Of a DNA stretch of 5,110 nt, positions 1 to 5,110 are shown in pieces. Both the position numbers and the translations under genes were made by a program. Source of the stretch: an uncultured Collinsella sp. (GTDB taxonomy: Bacteria; Actinomycetota; Coriobacteriia; Coriobacteriales; Coriobacteriaceae); contig USHR01000137.1 in assembly GCA_900554495.1 (NCBI GenBank), forward strand, positions 1 through 5,110, given 5' to 3'. Under the pieces are notes generated by a model that did not search any database, was not told where the DNA came from, and saw only the letters and a list, made by a program, of their open reading frames with translations. How positions within the stretch are numbered: position 1 is the stretch's first letter; every line of letters begins with the position of its first letter.

Positions 1-2
1 TC

Positions 3-872
3 AAGATGAACGTGAGCGAGACGTTCTGGAATATGTTCCTGGTCGTGATTCAGCTTGGCGCCATTTTGGCTGTCTGCGTCCTGTTCTTCTACGACCTCAA
101 CCCGTTTTCTCCCAGCAAGGGCAAGGAGGGTCGTCGCGACACCTGGGTACTGTGGGGCAAGATTGTGCTCGGCTGTATTCCCGCTGCGGCGATCGGTCTG
201 CCGCTTAACGACTGGATGGAGGAGCATTTCTATAATGCTCCCGTCGTGGCGCTGGCGCTCATTGTGTACGGCGTGCTGTTTATTGTGATCGAGAACTGGC
301 GCGCGAACAAGCGCGACCAGGCTGCTCTTGCCGGTTCGTTTGGTTCGCGTGCTGTGGTGGCGGGCGGACGTCCCGCCGGTGCGCACTTTGCGGCGCCTGC
401 CGCGGCTACCGCTGAGGATGAGGACGATGACGAGAATTTGGACTTTGGCTCCATCGCCACGCTCGAGGACCTGAGTTGGAAGACTGCGCTGGGTATCGGC
501 TGCTTCCAGGTGCTTTCGCTGGTGCCTGGTACGTCTCGTTCCGGTTCTACCATCATCGGTGGCCTGCTTTTGGGCTGCACGCGTTCGGTGGCGTCCAAGT
601 TTACGTTCTTCCTGGCCATCCCTGTCATGTTTGGCGCGAGTGCACTCAAGCTGGTCAAGTACTTCATCAAGGGCGGCACGTTCGGCGCCAACGAGGTCGC
701 TATCTTGGGCGTGGGCTGCGTTGTGGCCTTTGTGGTTTCGCTCATCGCCATCAAGTGGCTCATGGGCTTTGTCCGCCGTCACGACTTTAAGTGCTTCGGT
801 GTTTACCGCATCATCCTGGGCATCGTAGTGCTCGCTTACTTCTTTGTCCTGGAGCCGATGCTCGGCCTGTAA
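3..872 (+). CDS. uppP: Undecaprenyl-diphosphate phosphatase (UppP/BacA), 5'-truncated by the window
   Basis: Integral membrane enzyme that dephosphorylates undecaprenyl diphosphate to undecaprenyl phosphate, recycling the lipid carrier for peptidoglycan and other wall polymers; higher activity gives bacitracin tolerance. Numbering is from the first visible Met (position 6). Seen: the family signature PGTSRSG at residues 174-180, the conserved QLGAILAV stretch at 17-24, and several hydrophobic segments (about 10-30, 50-66, 78-97, 160-172, 181-215, 230-256, 266-285). That Met is almost certainly internal. The family's N-terminal part with the EGxTEFLPxSS catalytic motif (roughly 40-45 residues) is missing and should lie upstream; the frame stays open to the window edge. 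Oddity: between the segment ending near 97 and the LEDLSWKTALGIG region there is a linker of about 50 residues, Ala/Gly-rich then strongly acidic (EDEDDDE), where E. coli UppP has roughly ten. The stop is TAA, followed by a strong terminator. Confidence 0.95.
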   Translation, partial: KMNVSETFWNMFLVVIQLGAILAVCVLFFYDLNPFSPSKGKEGRRDTWVLWGKIVLGCIPAAAIGLPLNDWMEEHFYNAPVVALALIVYGVLFIVIENWRANKRDQAALAGSFGSRAVVAGGRPAGAHFAAPAAATAEDEDDDENLDFGSIATLEDLSWKTALGIGCFQVLSLVPGTSRSGSTIIGGLLLGCTRSVASKFTFFLAIPVMFGASALKLVKYFIKGGTFGANEVAILGVGCVVAFVVSLIAIKWLMGFVRRHDFKCFGVYRIILGIVVLAYFFVLEPMLGL

Positions 873-887
873 CTTGGTTGACGCTGC

Positions 888-987
888 GTGGCGGCCAGAG
901 CGACAACTTGTCATTCAAAGAGGGCGGCATGACCAAAAGGTCTATGCCGCCCTCTTTTCATGTCAATTTGTTCGCTCTGGCCGCCGC
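888..987. repeat. Nested ~100-bp imperfect palindrome enclosing the uppP terminator
   Basis: The outer arms 888-903 and 972-987 pair over 16 positions, with a single G-T wobble at 889/986. The middle part (904-916 against 958-971) pairs imperfectly, with most positions complementary (CAA, TTG and CAT blocks). The core is the perfect 14-bp terminator stem 917-930/944-957. The element starts 15 bases after the uppP stop codon. It could be a reinforced bidirectional terminator, an mRNA 3'-end stabilising structure, or the remnant of a small palindromic repeat. Pairing is read directly from the sequence; the role is inferred. Confidence 0.75.
917..958 (+). terminator. Intrinsic terminator downstream of uppP
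   Basis: A perfect 14-bp stem (917-930 with 944-957, core GAGGGCGGCAT) continues, after a one-base bulge at 943, into GACC/GGTC closed by an AAAA loop. It is followed by a short T run (955-958) that overlaps the stem base. The matching A run on the left arm means the opposite strand would also read as hairpin plus U run, although no minus-strand gene ends here. It lies about 45 bases after the uppP stop codon. Confidence 0.88.
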
Positions 988-1030
988 TCGCTGCTGCTGC
1001 CATGACATCGGCGGTTTCGTGATTGTCAAT

Positions 1031-1070
1031 AGATTGGTGCAGACTAACCTGACCCCATTGCACCAAATCT
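1031..1070. repeat. Inverted repeat in the uppP-pcrA intergenic region
   Basis: AGATTGGTGCA (1031-1041) is the reverse complement of TGCACCAAATCT (1059-1070) apart from one extra base, and encloses a spacer of 17 bases. A TTGTCA hexamer (1023-1028) followed 16 bases later by TAACCT (1045-1050) overlaps it, giving a weak -35/-10-like pair with the repeat over the spacer and -10. It could be an operator, a leader hairpin or a chance structure; no function can be assigned from sequence alone. Confidence 0.45.
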
Positions 1071-1113
1071 GCTGGGGCGGGCCCGATGATCGCGCACGGA
1101 GTCGTGGTGTGAT

Positions 1114-1144
1114 TTGCGTCGGTGTCCGCGCGGCTCGGTATACT
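1114..1144 (+). promoter_or_regulatory. Candidate promoter of pcrA
   Basis: TATACT at 1139-1144 matches the TATAAT -10 consensus at five of six bases. TTGCGT at 1114-1119 is a plausible but weak -35 element at a spacing of 19, slightly longer than optimal. It would give a leader of roughly 55 bases before the ATG at 1206. It is the only good -10 match I noticed in this GC-rich gap. Confidence 0.4.
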
Positions 1145-1193
1145 GGTACGGCTCAAACTATGGCGCTGCCCGCAGGCGCGCCGTCCGTCAGAT

Positions 1194-1199
1194 GAGGAG
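1194..1199 (+). promoter_or_regulatory. Ribosome binding site deciding the pcrA start
   Basis: GAGGAG lies six bases before the ATG at 1206, a near-ideal Shine-Dalgarno sequence and spacing. The frame stays open to an earlier ATG at 1122, but no comparable site was noted there and the candidate -10 element falls inside that extension, so 1206 is preferred. Confidence 0.8.
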
Positions 1200-1205
1200 T
1201 CGCCC

Positions 1206-4109
1206 ATGACCCAGCCCCTGCCCTGGGAAAAGAACACTGCGGTACCCGTGCCGCCCGCGCCGGAACCCGTGCCGCTCGATGCGTACACCGCCCCCGCCGC
1301 GCCGGAACCCGAGCTCGTTCCGCTCGACATCTACGACGCCCCGGCTCGGGCGCCCAAACCCGCCAAGCCGCTCGTCGATATCGATAGCCTTAATCCCGCC
1401 CAGCGCGAGGCGGTCCTGTCCACCGAGGGCCCGTTGCTGGTGCTCGCCGGCGCCGGCTCGGGCAAGACCCGCGTCCTGACCTTCCGCATCGCGCATATGC
1501 TTGGCGATCTGGGCGTTAAGCCCTGGCAGGTCCTGGCCATCACGTTTACCAACAAGGCCGCGGCCGAGATGCGCGAGCGTCTGGCGGCGCTCATCCCCAG
1601 CGGCACCCGCGGCATGTGGGTGTGCACCTTCCATGCCATGTGCGTGCGCATGCTGCGCGAGGACGCCGACCTGCTGGGCTACACCGGTCAGTTCACCATC
1701 TACGATGACGATGACTCAAAGCGCATGGTGCGTGACATTATGCAGGCGCTCGGCATCGAGCAAAAGCAGTTCCCCATCAACATGATCCGCAGCAAGATTA
1801 GCTCGGCCAAAAACGCCATGATCGGCCCCGAGGACATGCTCAAGTCCGCCGATAGCCCCAACGACAAAAAGGCCGCGCAGGTCTACCTGGAGCTGGAGCG
1901 CCGCCTGCGCGCCGCTAACGCGATGGACTTCGACGACCTGCTTGTGCGCACGCTCGAGCTGCTGCGCACCCGCCCCGAGGTACTCGACAAGTACCAAGAG
2001 CGCTTCCGCTACATTAGCGTCGATGAGTATCAGGACACCAACCACGTCCAGTACGAGATCGCCAACCTACTGGCCGCCAAGTACCAAAACCTCATGGTCG
2101 TAGGCGACGATGACCAGTCCATTTATAGCTGGCGCGGCGCCGACATCACCAACATCCTGGACTTTGAGAAGGACTTTAAAAACTGCAAGACGGTCAAGCT
2201 CGAGCAGAACTACCGCTCTACGGGCCACATCCTGAGCGCCGCCAACGCCGTGGTGCGCCACAACTCTCAGCGCAAGGACAAGCGCCTGTTTACGGCCGAG
2301 GGCGATGGCGAGAAGATTCAGGCCTTCCAGGCGAGCGATGAGCGCGACGAGGGCCGCTGGATTGCCGGTGAGATCGAGAAACTGCATGCCAAAGGCACGA
2401 GTTACGACGACATCGCCGTGTTCTACCGTACCAACGCCCAGTCGCGTATTCTCGAAGATATGTTCCTGCGCGCGGGCGTGCCCTACAAGATCGTGGGCGG
2501 CACGCGATTCTTCGACCGTGCCGAGATCCGCGACGTCATGGCCTACCTCAAGATGATCGTGAACCCGGCCGACGAGATGAGCGTCAAGCGCGTCATCAAC
2601 ACACCTCGCCGCGGTATCGGCTCCACCTCGATCCAAAAGATTGAGCAGCTTGCGCGCGACAACCGCTGCTCGTTCTTCCAGGCCTGCGAGATTGCGACGG
2701 CCGAGACGGGCATGTTTAGCGCCAAGGTGCGTAACGGCCTGTCGAGCTTTGTGGCACTGGTGCGCGAGGGCCGTCGCATGGACGGCGAGCTCAAGGACGT
2801 CGTCGAGATGATTGTCGATAAGACGGGCTTGCTGCAGGCGTTCCGCGCCGAGGGCACCATGGAGTCCGAGAGCCGCGCCGAGAACATCCAGGAATTCTTG
2901 GGCGTTGCAGCCGAATTTGAGGAGACGCACGAGGATATCGAGGGTACGCTCGAGAGCTTGGAAGAGCTGCGTGCGGCTGGCGTTGCCGATGTGCTCGCTG
3001 GCGCTGAGCCCGAGCCCGTCGTGGTGAGCGCGCCCGCACCGGAGCCAGGCCCGTCTGCGCCCGCGTCTTCATTTGAGGCACTCGTCGGTGCTCGCGACGC
3101 TGCGGGCTCCAATCCGCTCGATAGCCTGGCCGCCCCGGCGCTGTCGCCGCAGGATGCTCTGGCTGCTGCCATCGCGGGCAATGCCTATGCCGCGCCGACG
3201 GAGCTGCCGGCCGGCGCCGTGCATGCCGACGAGATTGAGCGCACTTATGGACCGCTCACCTGCAAAGCGCTGCCGGCGCTCATGGAGTGGTTGGCCCTAC
3301 GTTCCGATTTGGATTCTCTGGCCGGCGAGACACATGCCATTACCATGATGACTATCCACTCCGCCAAGGGCCTGGAGTTCCCGGCGGTCTTTGTGGCGGG
3401 CATGGAGGAGGGCATCTTCCCCCACGTGCACGATTTTGGCGGCAGCGACGATCCGGGCAAGCTCGAGGAAGAGCGCCGCTTGGCCTACGTCGCCATCACG
3501 CGTGCCCGCAAGCGTCTGTTCCTGACCTATGCCGCCACGCGCCGCACCTACGGTTCGACCTCGGCCAATCCTCGTTCGCGCTTTCTCAACGAAATCCCGT
3601 TTGAAGATATCGAGTTTAGCGGTATCGGTTCTGCCGGTTTTGAGGGCACGGGCTGGGAGAAGCGCGGTGACCGTCGCGGCACCTTTGGCTCGGGCATGGG
3701 CTCGGACATGTACGGCGGCAAGGTATTTGGCTCGCATACGCGCTCAACCGGCGGTCCCGCCTCGCGTGGCGGATCGAGCTTCGACGACTTCTTTGGCGGC
3801 AGCAGCTACGGTACCGAGCGCCATCGCGGGGTGTCGCCCGATGCCGGCCGCGTGGCCTCGACCTTTGGTTCGGGTGCGCCGCGACCCAAGAAGTCCACGT
3901 CCAAGGTGTCGCCGACGGTGGAGCGCAAAGTCGATCGAGCCAGCGCATCGCAGGACTTTGCCGCGGGCGATACCGTGAGCCACAAGACCTTCGGTACGGG
4001 CACCGTCATCTCGGTCGCCGGAGACATGATCGAGGTGCAATTCGAGAAGACCGGCCAGACCAAAAAGCTGATGAAGGGCTTTGCGCCGATCGTTAAGCTG
4101 AATGCCTAA
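1206..4109 (+). CDS. pcrA: ATP-dependent DNA helicase PcrA/UvrD (SF1A, 3'-5'), with long low-complexity insertions
   Basis: A helicase of 967 aa that unwinds DNA 3' to 5' in nucleotide excision and mismatch repair, replication restart and removal of stalled RNA polymerase or RecA filaments. Motifs in order: Q motif LNPAQREAV (62-70), Walker A AGAGSGKTR (81-89), Ia AITFTNKAAAEM (111-122), Ib TFHAMCVRML (141-150), Walker B VDEYQDTN (272-279), III GDDDQSIYSWRGA (300-312), IV EQNYRST (333-339), FFDRAEIRDVMAYLK (435-449), V TIHSAKGLEFP (716-726), VI EERRLAYVAITRARK (755-769). All key catalytic residues are present, so it should be active. Bacillus PcrA has about 740 residues; the extra length comes from a Pro-rich N-terminal tail (1-57), an Ala/Pro/acidic insert (about 583-690) and a Gly/Ser-rich linker (805-915). 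Residues 917-966 (FAAGDTVSHKTFGTGTV and onward) are the Tudor-like domain that binds RNA polymerase in PcrA. The gene has its own promoter-like sequence and appears monocistronic. pcrA is preferred over rep or uvrD by overall resemblance to Gram-positive PcrA. Confidence 0.96.
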   Translation: MTQPLPWEKNTAVPVPPAPEPVPLDAYTAPAAPEPELVPLDIYDAPARAPKPAKPLVDIDSLNPAQREAVLSTEGPLLVLAGAGSGKTRVLTFRIAHMLGDLGVKPWQVLAITFTNKAAAEMRERLAALIPSGTRGMWVCTFHAMCVRMLREDADLLGYTGQFTIYDDDDSKRMVRDIMQALGIEQKQFPINMIRSKISSAKNAMIGPEDMLKSADSPNDKKAAQVYLELERRLRAANAMDFDDLLVRTLELLRTRPEVLDKYQERFRYISVDEYQDTNHVQYEIANLLAAKYQNLMVVGDDDQSIYSWRGADITNILDFEKDFKNCKTVKLEQNYRSTGHILSAANAVVRHNSQRKDKRLFTAEGDGEKIQAFQASDERDEGRWIAGEIEKLHAKGTSYDDIAVFYRTNAQSRILEDMFLRAGVPYKIVGGTRFFDRAEIRDVMAYLKMIVNPADEMSVKRVINTPRRGIGSTSIQKIEQLARDNRCSFFQACEIATAETGMFSAKVRNGLSSFVALVREGRRMDGELKDVVEMIVDKTGLLQAFRAEGTMESESRAENIQEFLGVAAEFEETHEDIEGTLESLEELRAAGVADVLAGAEPEPVVVSAPAPEPGPSAPASSFEALVGARDAAGSNPLDSLAAPALSPQDALAAAIAGNAYAAPTELPAGAVHADEIERTYGPLTCKALPALMEWLALRSDLDSLAGETHAITMMTIHSAKGLEFPAVFVAGMEEGIFPHVHDFGGSDDPGKLEEERRLAYVAITRARKRLFLTYAATRRTYGSTSANPRSRFLNEIPFEDIEFSGIGSAGFEGTGWEKRGDRRGTFGSGMGSDMYGGKVFGSHTRSTGGPASRGGSSFDDFFGGSSYGTERHRGVSPDAGRVASTFGSGAPRPKKSTSKVSPTVERKVDRASASQDFAAGDTVSHKTFGTGTVISVAGDMIEVQFEKTGQTKKLMKGFAPIVKLNA
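1255..1311 (+). repeat. In-frame tandem repeat in the pcrA 5' end
   Basis: A 15-base direct repeat, CCGCGCCGGAACCCG, occurs at 1255-1269 and 1297-1311, offset by 42 bases (14 codons). It encodes two diverged copies of a peptide unit: APEPVPLDAYTAP (residues 18-30) and APEPELVPLDIYDAP (32-46). It looks like an internal duplication within the disordered N-terminal tail of the helicase. Confidence 0.75.
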
Positions 4110-4124
4110 CTGCGAGGTTGACCG

Positions 4125-4237
4125 GGCACGCCGGGGGCTTTGGTCGCCTGCTCGGACAGTCCTGCTCGCACGGAGAGCACATTAAGTGCTCTCCGGCTCG
4201 TGCGGAACTCGCGATCGACCAAAGCCCCCGTCGCGCC
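4125..4237. repeat. Nested ~113-bp imperfect palindrome after pcrA
   Basis: The outer arms 4125-4146 and 4216-4237 pair at 20 of 22 positions, including 15 uninterrupted pairs (4132-4146 with 4216-4230; core GGGGGCTTTGGTCG). Inside is a second hairpin: GGAGAGCAC (4172-4180) with GTGCTCTCC (4186-4194), perfect over 9 bp around an ATTAA loop, extended by CGCAC/GTGCG (4167-4171, 4200-4204) across a five-base bulge. No T run follows on either strand, so it is not a canonical intrinsic terminator. CCTGCTCG also occurs twice in the left half (4147-4154, 4161-4168). The element starts 15 bases after the pcrA stop, as the similar structure after uppP does. The role is unknown. Confidence 0.75.
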
Positions 4238-4268
4238 ATCTTCCTTGTGGCGTTACGGCATGCAGCTC

Positions 4269-4297
4269 GCGAACATCGCTCTGCTCGTTCGCTTTTT
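4269..4297 (+). terminator. Weak terminator-like hairpin
   Basis: GCGAAC (4269-4274) pairs with GTTCGC (4287-4292) around a 12-base loop and is followed directly by TTTTT (4293-4297). The stem is short and the loop long, so it may be a weak terminator for pcrA or a chance match; the stronger hairpin at 4335 is the better candidate. Confidence 0.3.
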
Positions 4298-4334
4298 GGT
4301 CTGGAGAGCCGGGTGGGCTGATAAATAGATATGG

Positions 4335-4380
4335 CAAGGGACTCCTCCGTTGAAGAACGGGGGAGCCCCTTGTTGCGTTT
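4335..4380 (+). terminator. Intrinsic terminator between convergent pcrA and manA
   Basis: A 17-bp stem (4335-4351 with 4356-4372) closes on a GAAG tetraloop; on the + strand it has one T-G wobble and one A-C mismatch. It is followed by a T-rich stretch (TTGTTGCGTTTT, 4371-4382). On the minus strand the same stem forms with the wobble and mismatch exchanged, but only a few scattered T residues follow. It probably ends pcrA transcripts and may also stop manA transcripts, whose stop codon is about 25 bases away. Confidence 0.8.
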
Positions 4381-4397
4381 TGGGTTGTTTCTGCGGC

Positions 4398-5110
4398 TTA
4401 CAGATGGCTGATGATCAGCTCCATGGTGCCCTCGAGTTCAATCTTGTTCACGGTGGACGGGGCCAGCAGGTGGCTGCCTTTGTGGACGGGGTCGCCGCAG
4501 ACGGTGCCTTTGCCGTCGATGACCGAGAGGCACATGAAGGGCCAGCGCTGCTCCAGGGTCTTGCTGCCGTCCACGCGAACGCGGTCGACGGTGTAGCAGG
4601 GGTTGGACTCGAGCTCGGTCACGCCATTGACTTCGGGTGCGGTCACGGTGCCGTCGGTCGGGGCCTGCGCGTTAAAGTTGATACAGTCCAGGCTCTGCTC
4701 AATGTGCAGCGGGCGCAGTTTGCCGTCGGTGCCCGGGCGGTCGTAGTCGTACAGGCGATACGTCACGTCGCTCGACTGCTGCGTCTCCAGAATCAGCGTG
4801 CCGGTCTTGATGGCGTGAACGGTGCCGGAGTCGATTTGGAAAAAGTCGCCCTTGTGGATCGGCAGCACGTTGAGCATGTCGTCCCAGCGACCCTCTTCGA
4901 TCATCTGCGCGGCCTCGGCACGGTCATGTGCGCGCTGGCCGACGATGATCGTGGCGCCGGGCTCGCAATCCAGCACGTACCAGCACTCGGTCTTACCCAG
5001 GCTACCGTTCTCATGCTCGGCGGCGTACTCGTCGTTGGGGTGGATCTGGATCGACAGGTCGTCCTTGGCGTCCAGAATCTTAATGAGCAGCGGGAACTCC
5101 TTGCCCTCGC
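4398..5110 (-). CDS. manA: Mannose-6-phosphate isomerase, class I (ManA), N-terminus outside the window
   Basis: A zinc-dependent cytoplasmic enzyme interconverting mannose 6-phosphate and fructose 6-phosphate, linking mannose use to glycolysis and supplying mannose 6-phosphate for GDP-mannose and glycans. The 236 visible residues are the C-terminal part. Seen: FPLLIKILDAKDDLSIQIHP (visible residues 5-24), whose QIHP supplies Gln and His zinc ligands; GKTECWY (38-44) with the Glu ligand; and GDFFQIDSGTVHAIKTG with the second His ligand. Next come the conserved YRLYDYDRPGTDGKLRPLHIEQ stretch (in two parts: YRLYDYDR, then LRPLHIEQ) and a C-terminal cupin-like region ending ISHL. The frame stays open to the window edge, so the start lies beyond 5110. 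The length and style fit the short, Bacillus-type class I enzymes of about 315-320 aa, implying roughly 80 missing residues. The gene converges on pcrA. No neighbouring mannose transport or glycan gene is visible, so the physiological role cannot be narrowed. Confidence 0.95.
   Translation of the reverse strand, partial: EGKEFPLLIKILDAKDDLSIQIHPNDEYAAEHENGSLGKTECWYVLDCEPGATIIVGQRAHDRAEAAQMIEEGRWDDMLNVLPIHKGDFFQIDSGTVHAIKTGTLILETQQSSDVTYRLYDYDRPGTDGKLRPLHIEQSLDCINFNAQAPTDGTVTAPEVNGVTELESNPCYTVDRVRVDGSKTLEQRWPFMCLSVIDGKGTVCGDPVHKGSHLLAPSTVNKIELEGTMELIISHL

Noticed and set aside
230..763. Antisense open frame of 177 codons within uppP
   Set aside because: Low-complexity Ser/Ala/Pro product opposite a well-supported membrane protein gene; a codon-bias shadow.
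791..1195. Open frame of 134 codons overlapping the uppP end and the intergenic region
   Set aside because: It begins inside uppP in another frame, runs through the terminator hairpin, and has no recognisable protein character or ribosome binding site.
1122..1205. In-frame upstream start for pcrA (28 extra residues)
   Set aside because: The ATG at 1206 has a strong GAGGAG site six bases away, and the best -10 promoter match lies inside the extension; the added residues look like translated intergenic DNA.
2067..2930. Antisense open frame of 287 codons within pcrA
   Set aside because: It is opposite the conserved helicase motifs. Long antisense frames are expected in GC-rich genes with biased third positions, and its sequence resembles no family I know.
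4118..4328. Two overlapping short open frames (67 and 62 codons) between pcrA and manA
   Set aside because: Both run through the large palindrome, have no convincing ribosome binding site and encode sequence without family character.
4398..4976. GTG at 4976 as the manA start
   Set aside because: The frame continues upstream to the window edge and encodes essential family sequence, including the QIHP and GKTE zinc-ligand motifs, so this GTG is an internal Val codon.
1..5110. Mobile element, CRISPR array, tRNA, defence or other novel gene system
   Set aside because: No transposase, integrase, regularly spaced repeats, tRNA-like folds or unexplained conserved genes were seen; all substantial coding sequence is accounted for by three housekeeping genes.

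Overview
The window is an ordinary chromosomal stretch from a GC-rich bacterium. It carries three housekeeping genes separated by two structured intergenic regions. Codon use, the GC-rich third positions and the style of the encoded proteins suggest an actinobacterium of the Coriobacteriia, possibly Collinsella-like. That placement is inferred from recalled protein character and was not tested by a search.

Layout. Positions 1-872 (+) hold the 3' part of uppP (bacA), the membrane undecaprenyl-diphosphate phosphatase that recycles the lipid carrier for peptidoglycan; its 5' end lies outside the window. Positions 873-1205 contain a strong hairpin terminator nested inside an approximately 100-bp imperfect palindrome, a second smaller inverted repeat, and a candidate promoter and ribosome binding site for the next gene. 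Positions 1206-4109 (+) hold a complete pcrA/uvrD-type superfamily 1A DNA helicase. At 967 aa it is much longer than usual, because of a Pro-rich N-terminal tail, an Ala/Pro-rich insert of about 105 residues before motif V, and a Gly/Ser/Phe-rich linker ahead of a C-terminal Tudor-like domain. Positions 4110-4397 contain a second nested palindrome of about 113 bp and two terminator-like hairpins. Positions 4398-5110 (-) hold the C-terminal two-thirds or so of a class I mannose-6-phosphate isomerase (manA), convergent with pcrA and cut by the window end.

The three genes (cell-wall lipid carrier recycling, DNA repair/replication helicase, hexose phosphate interconversion) do not form a pathway or operon; each appears to be its own transcription unit. 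I see no mobile element, CRISPR array, tRNA, rRNA or defence system. The points worth a second look are the low-complexity insertions in two conserved enzymes and the large palindromes just after the stop codons of uppP and pcrA.
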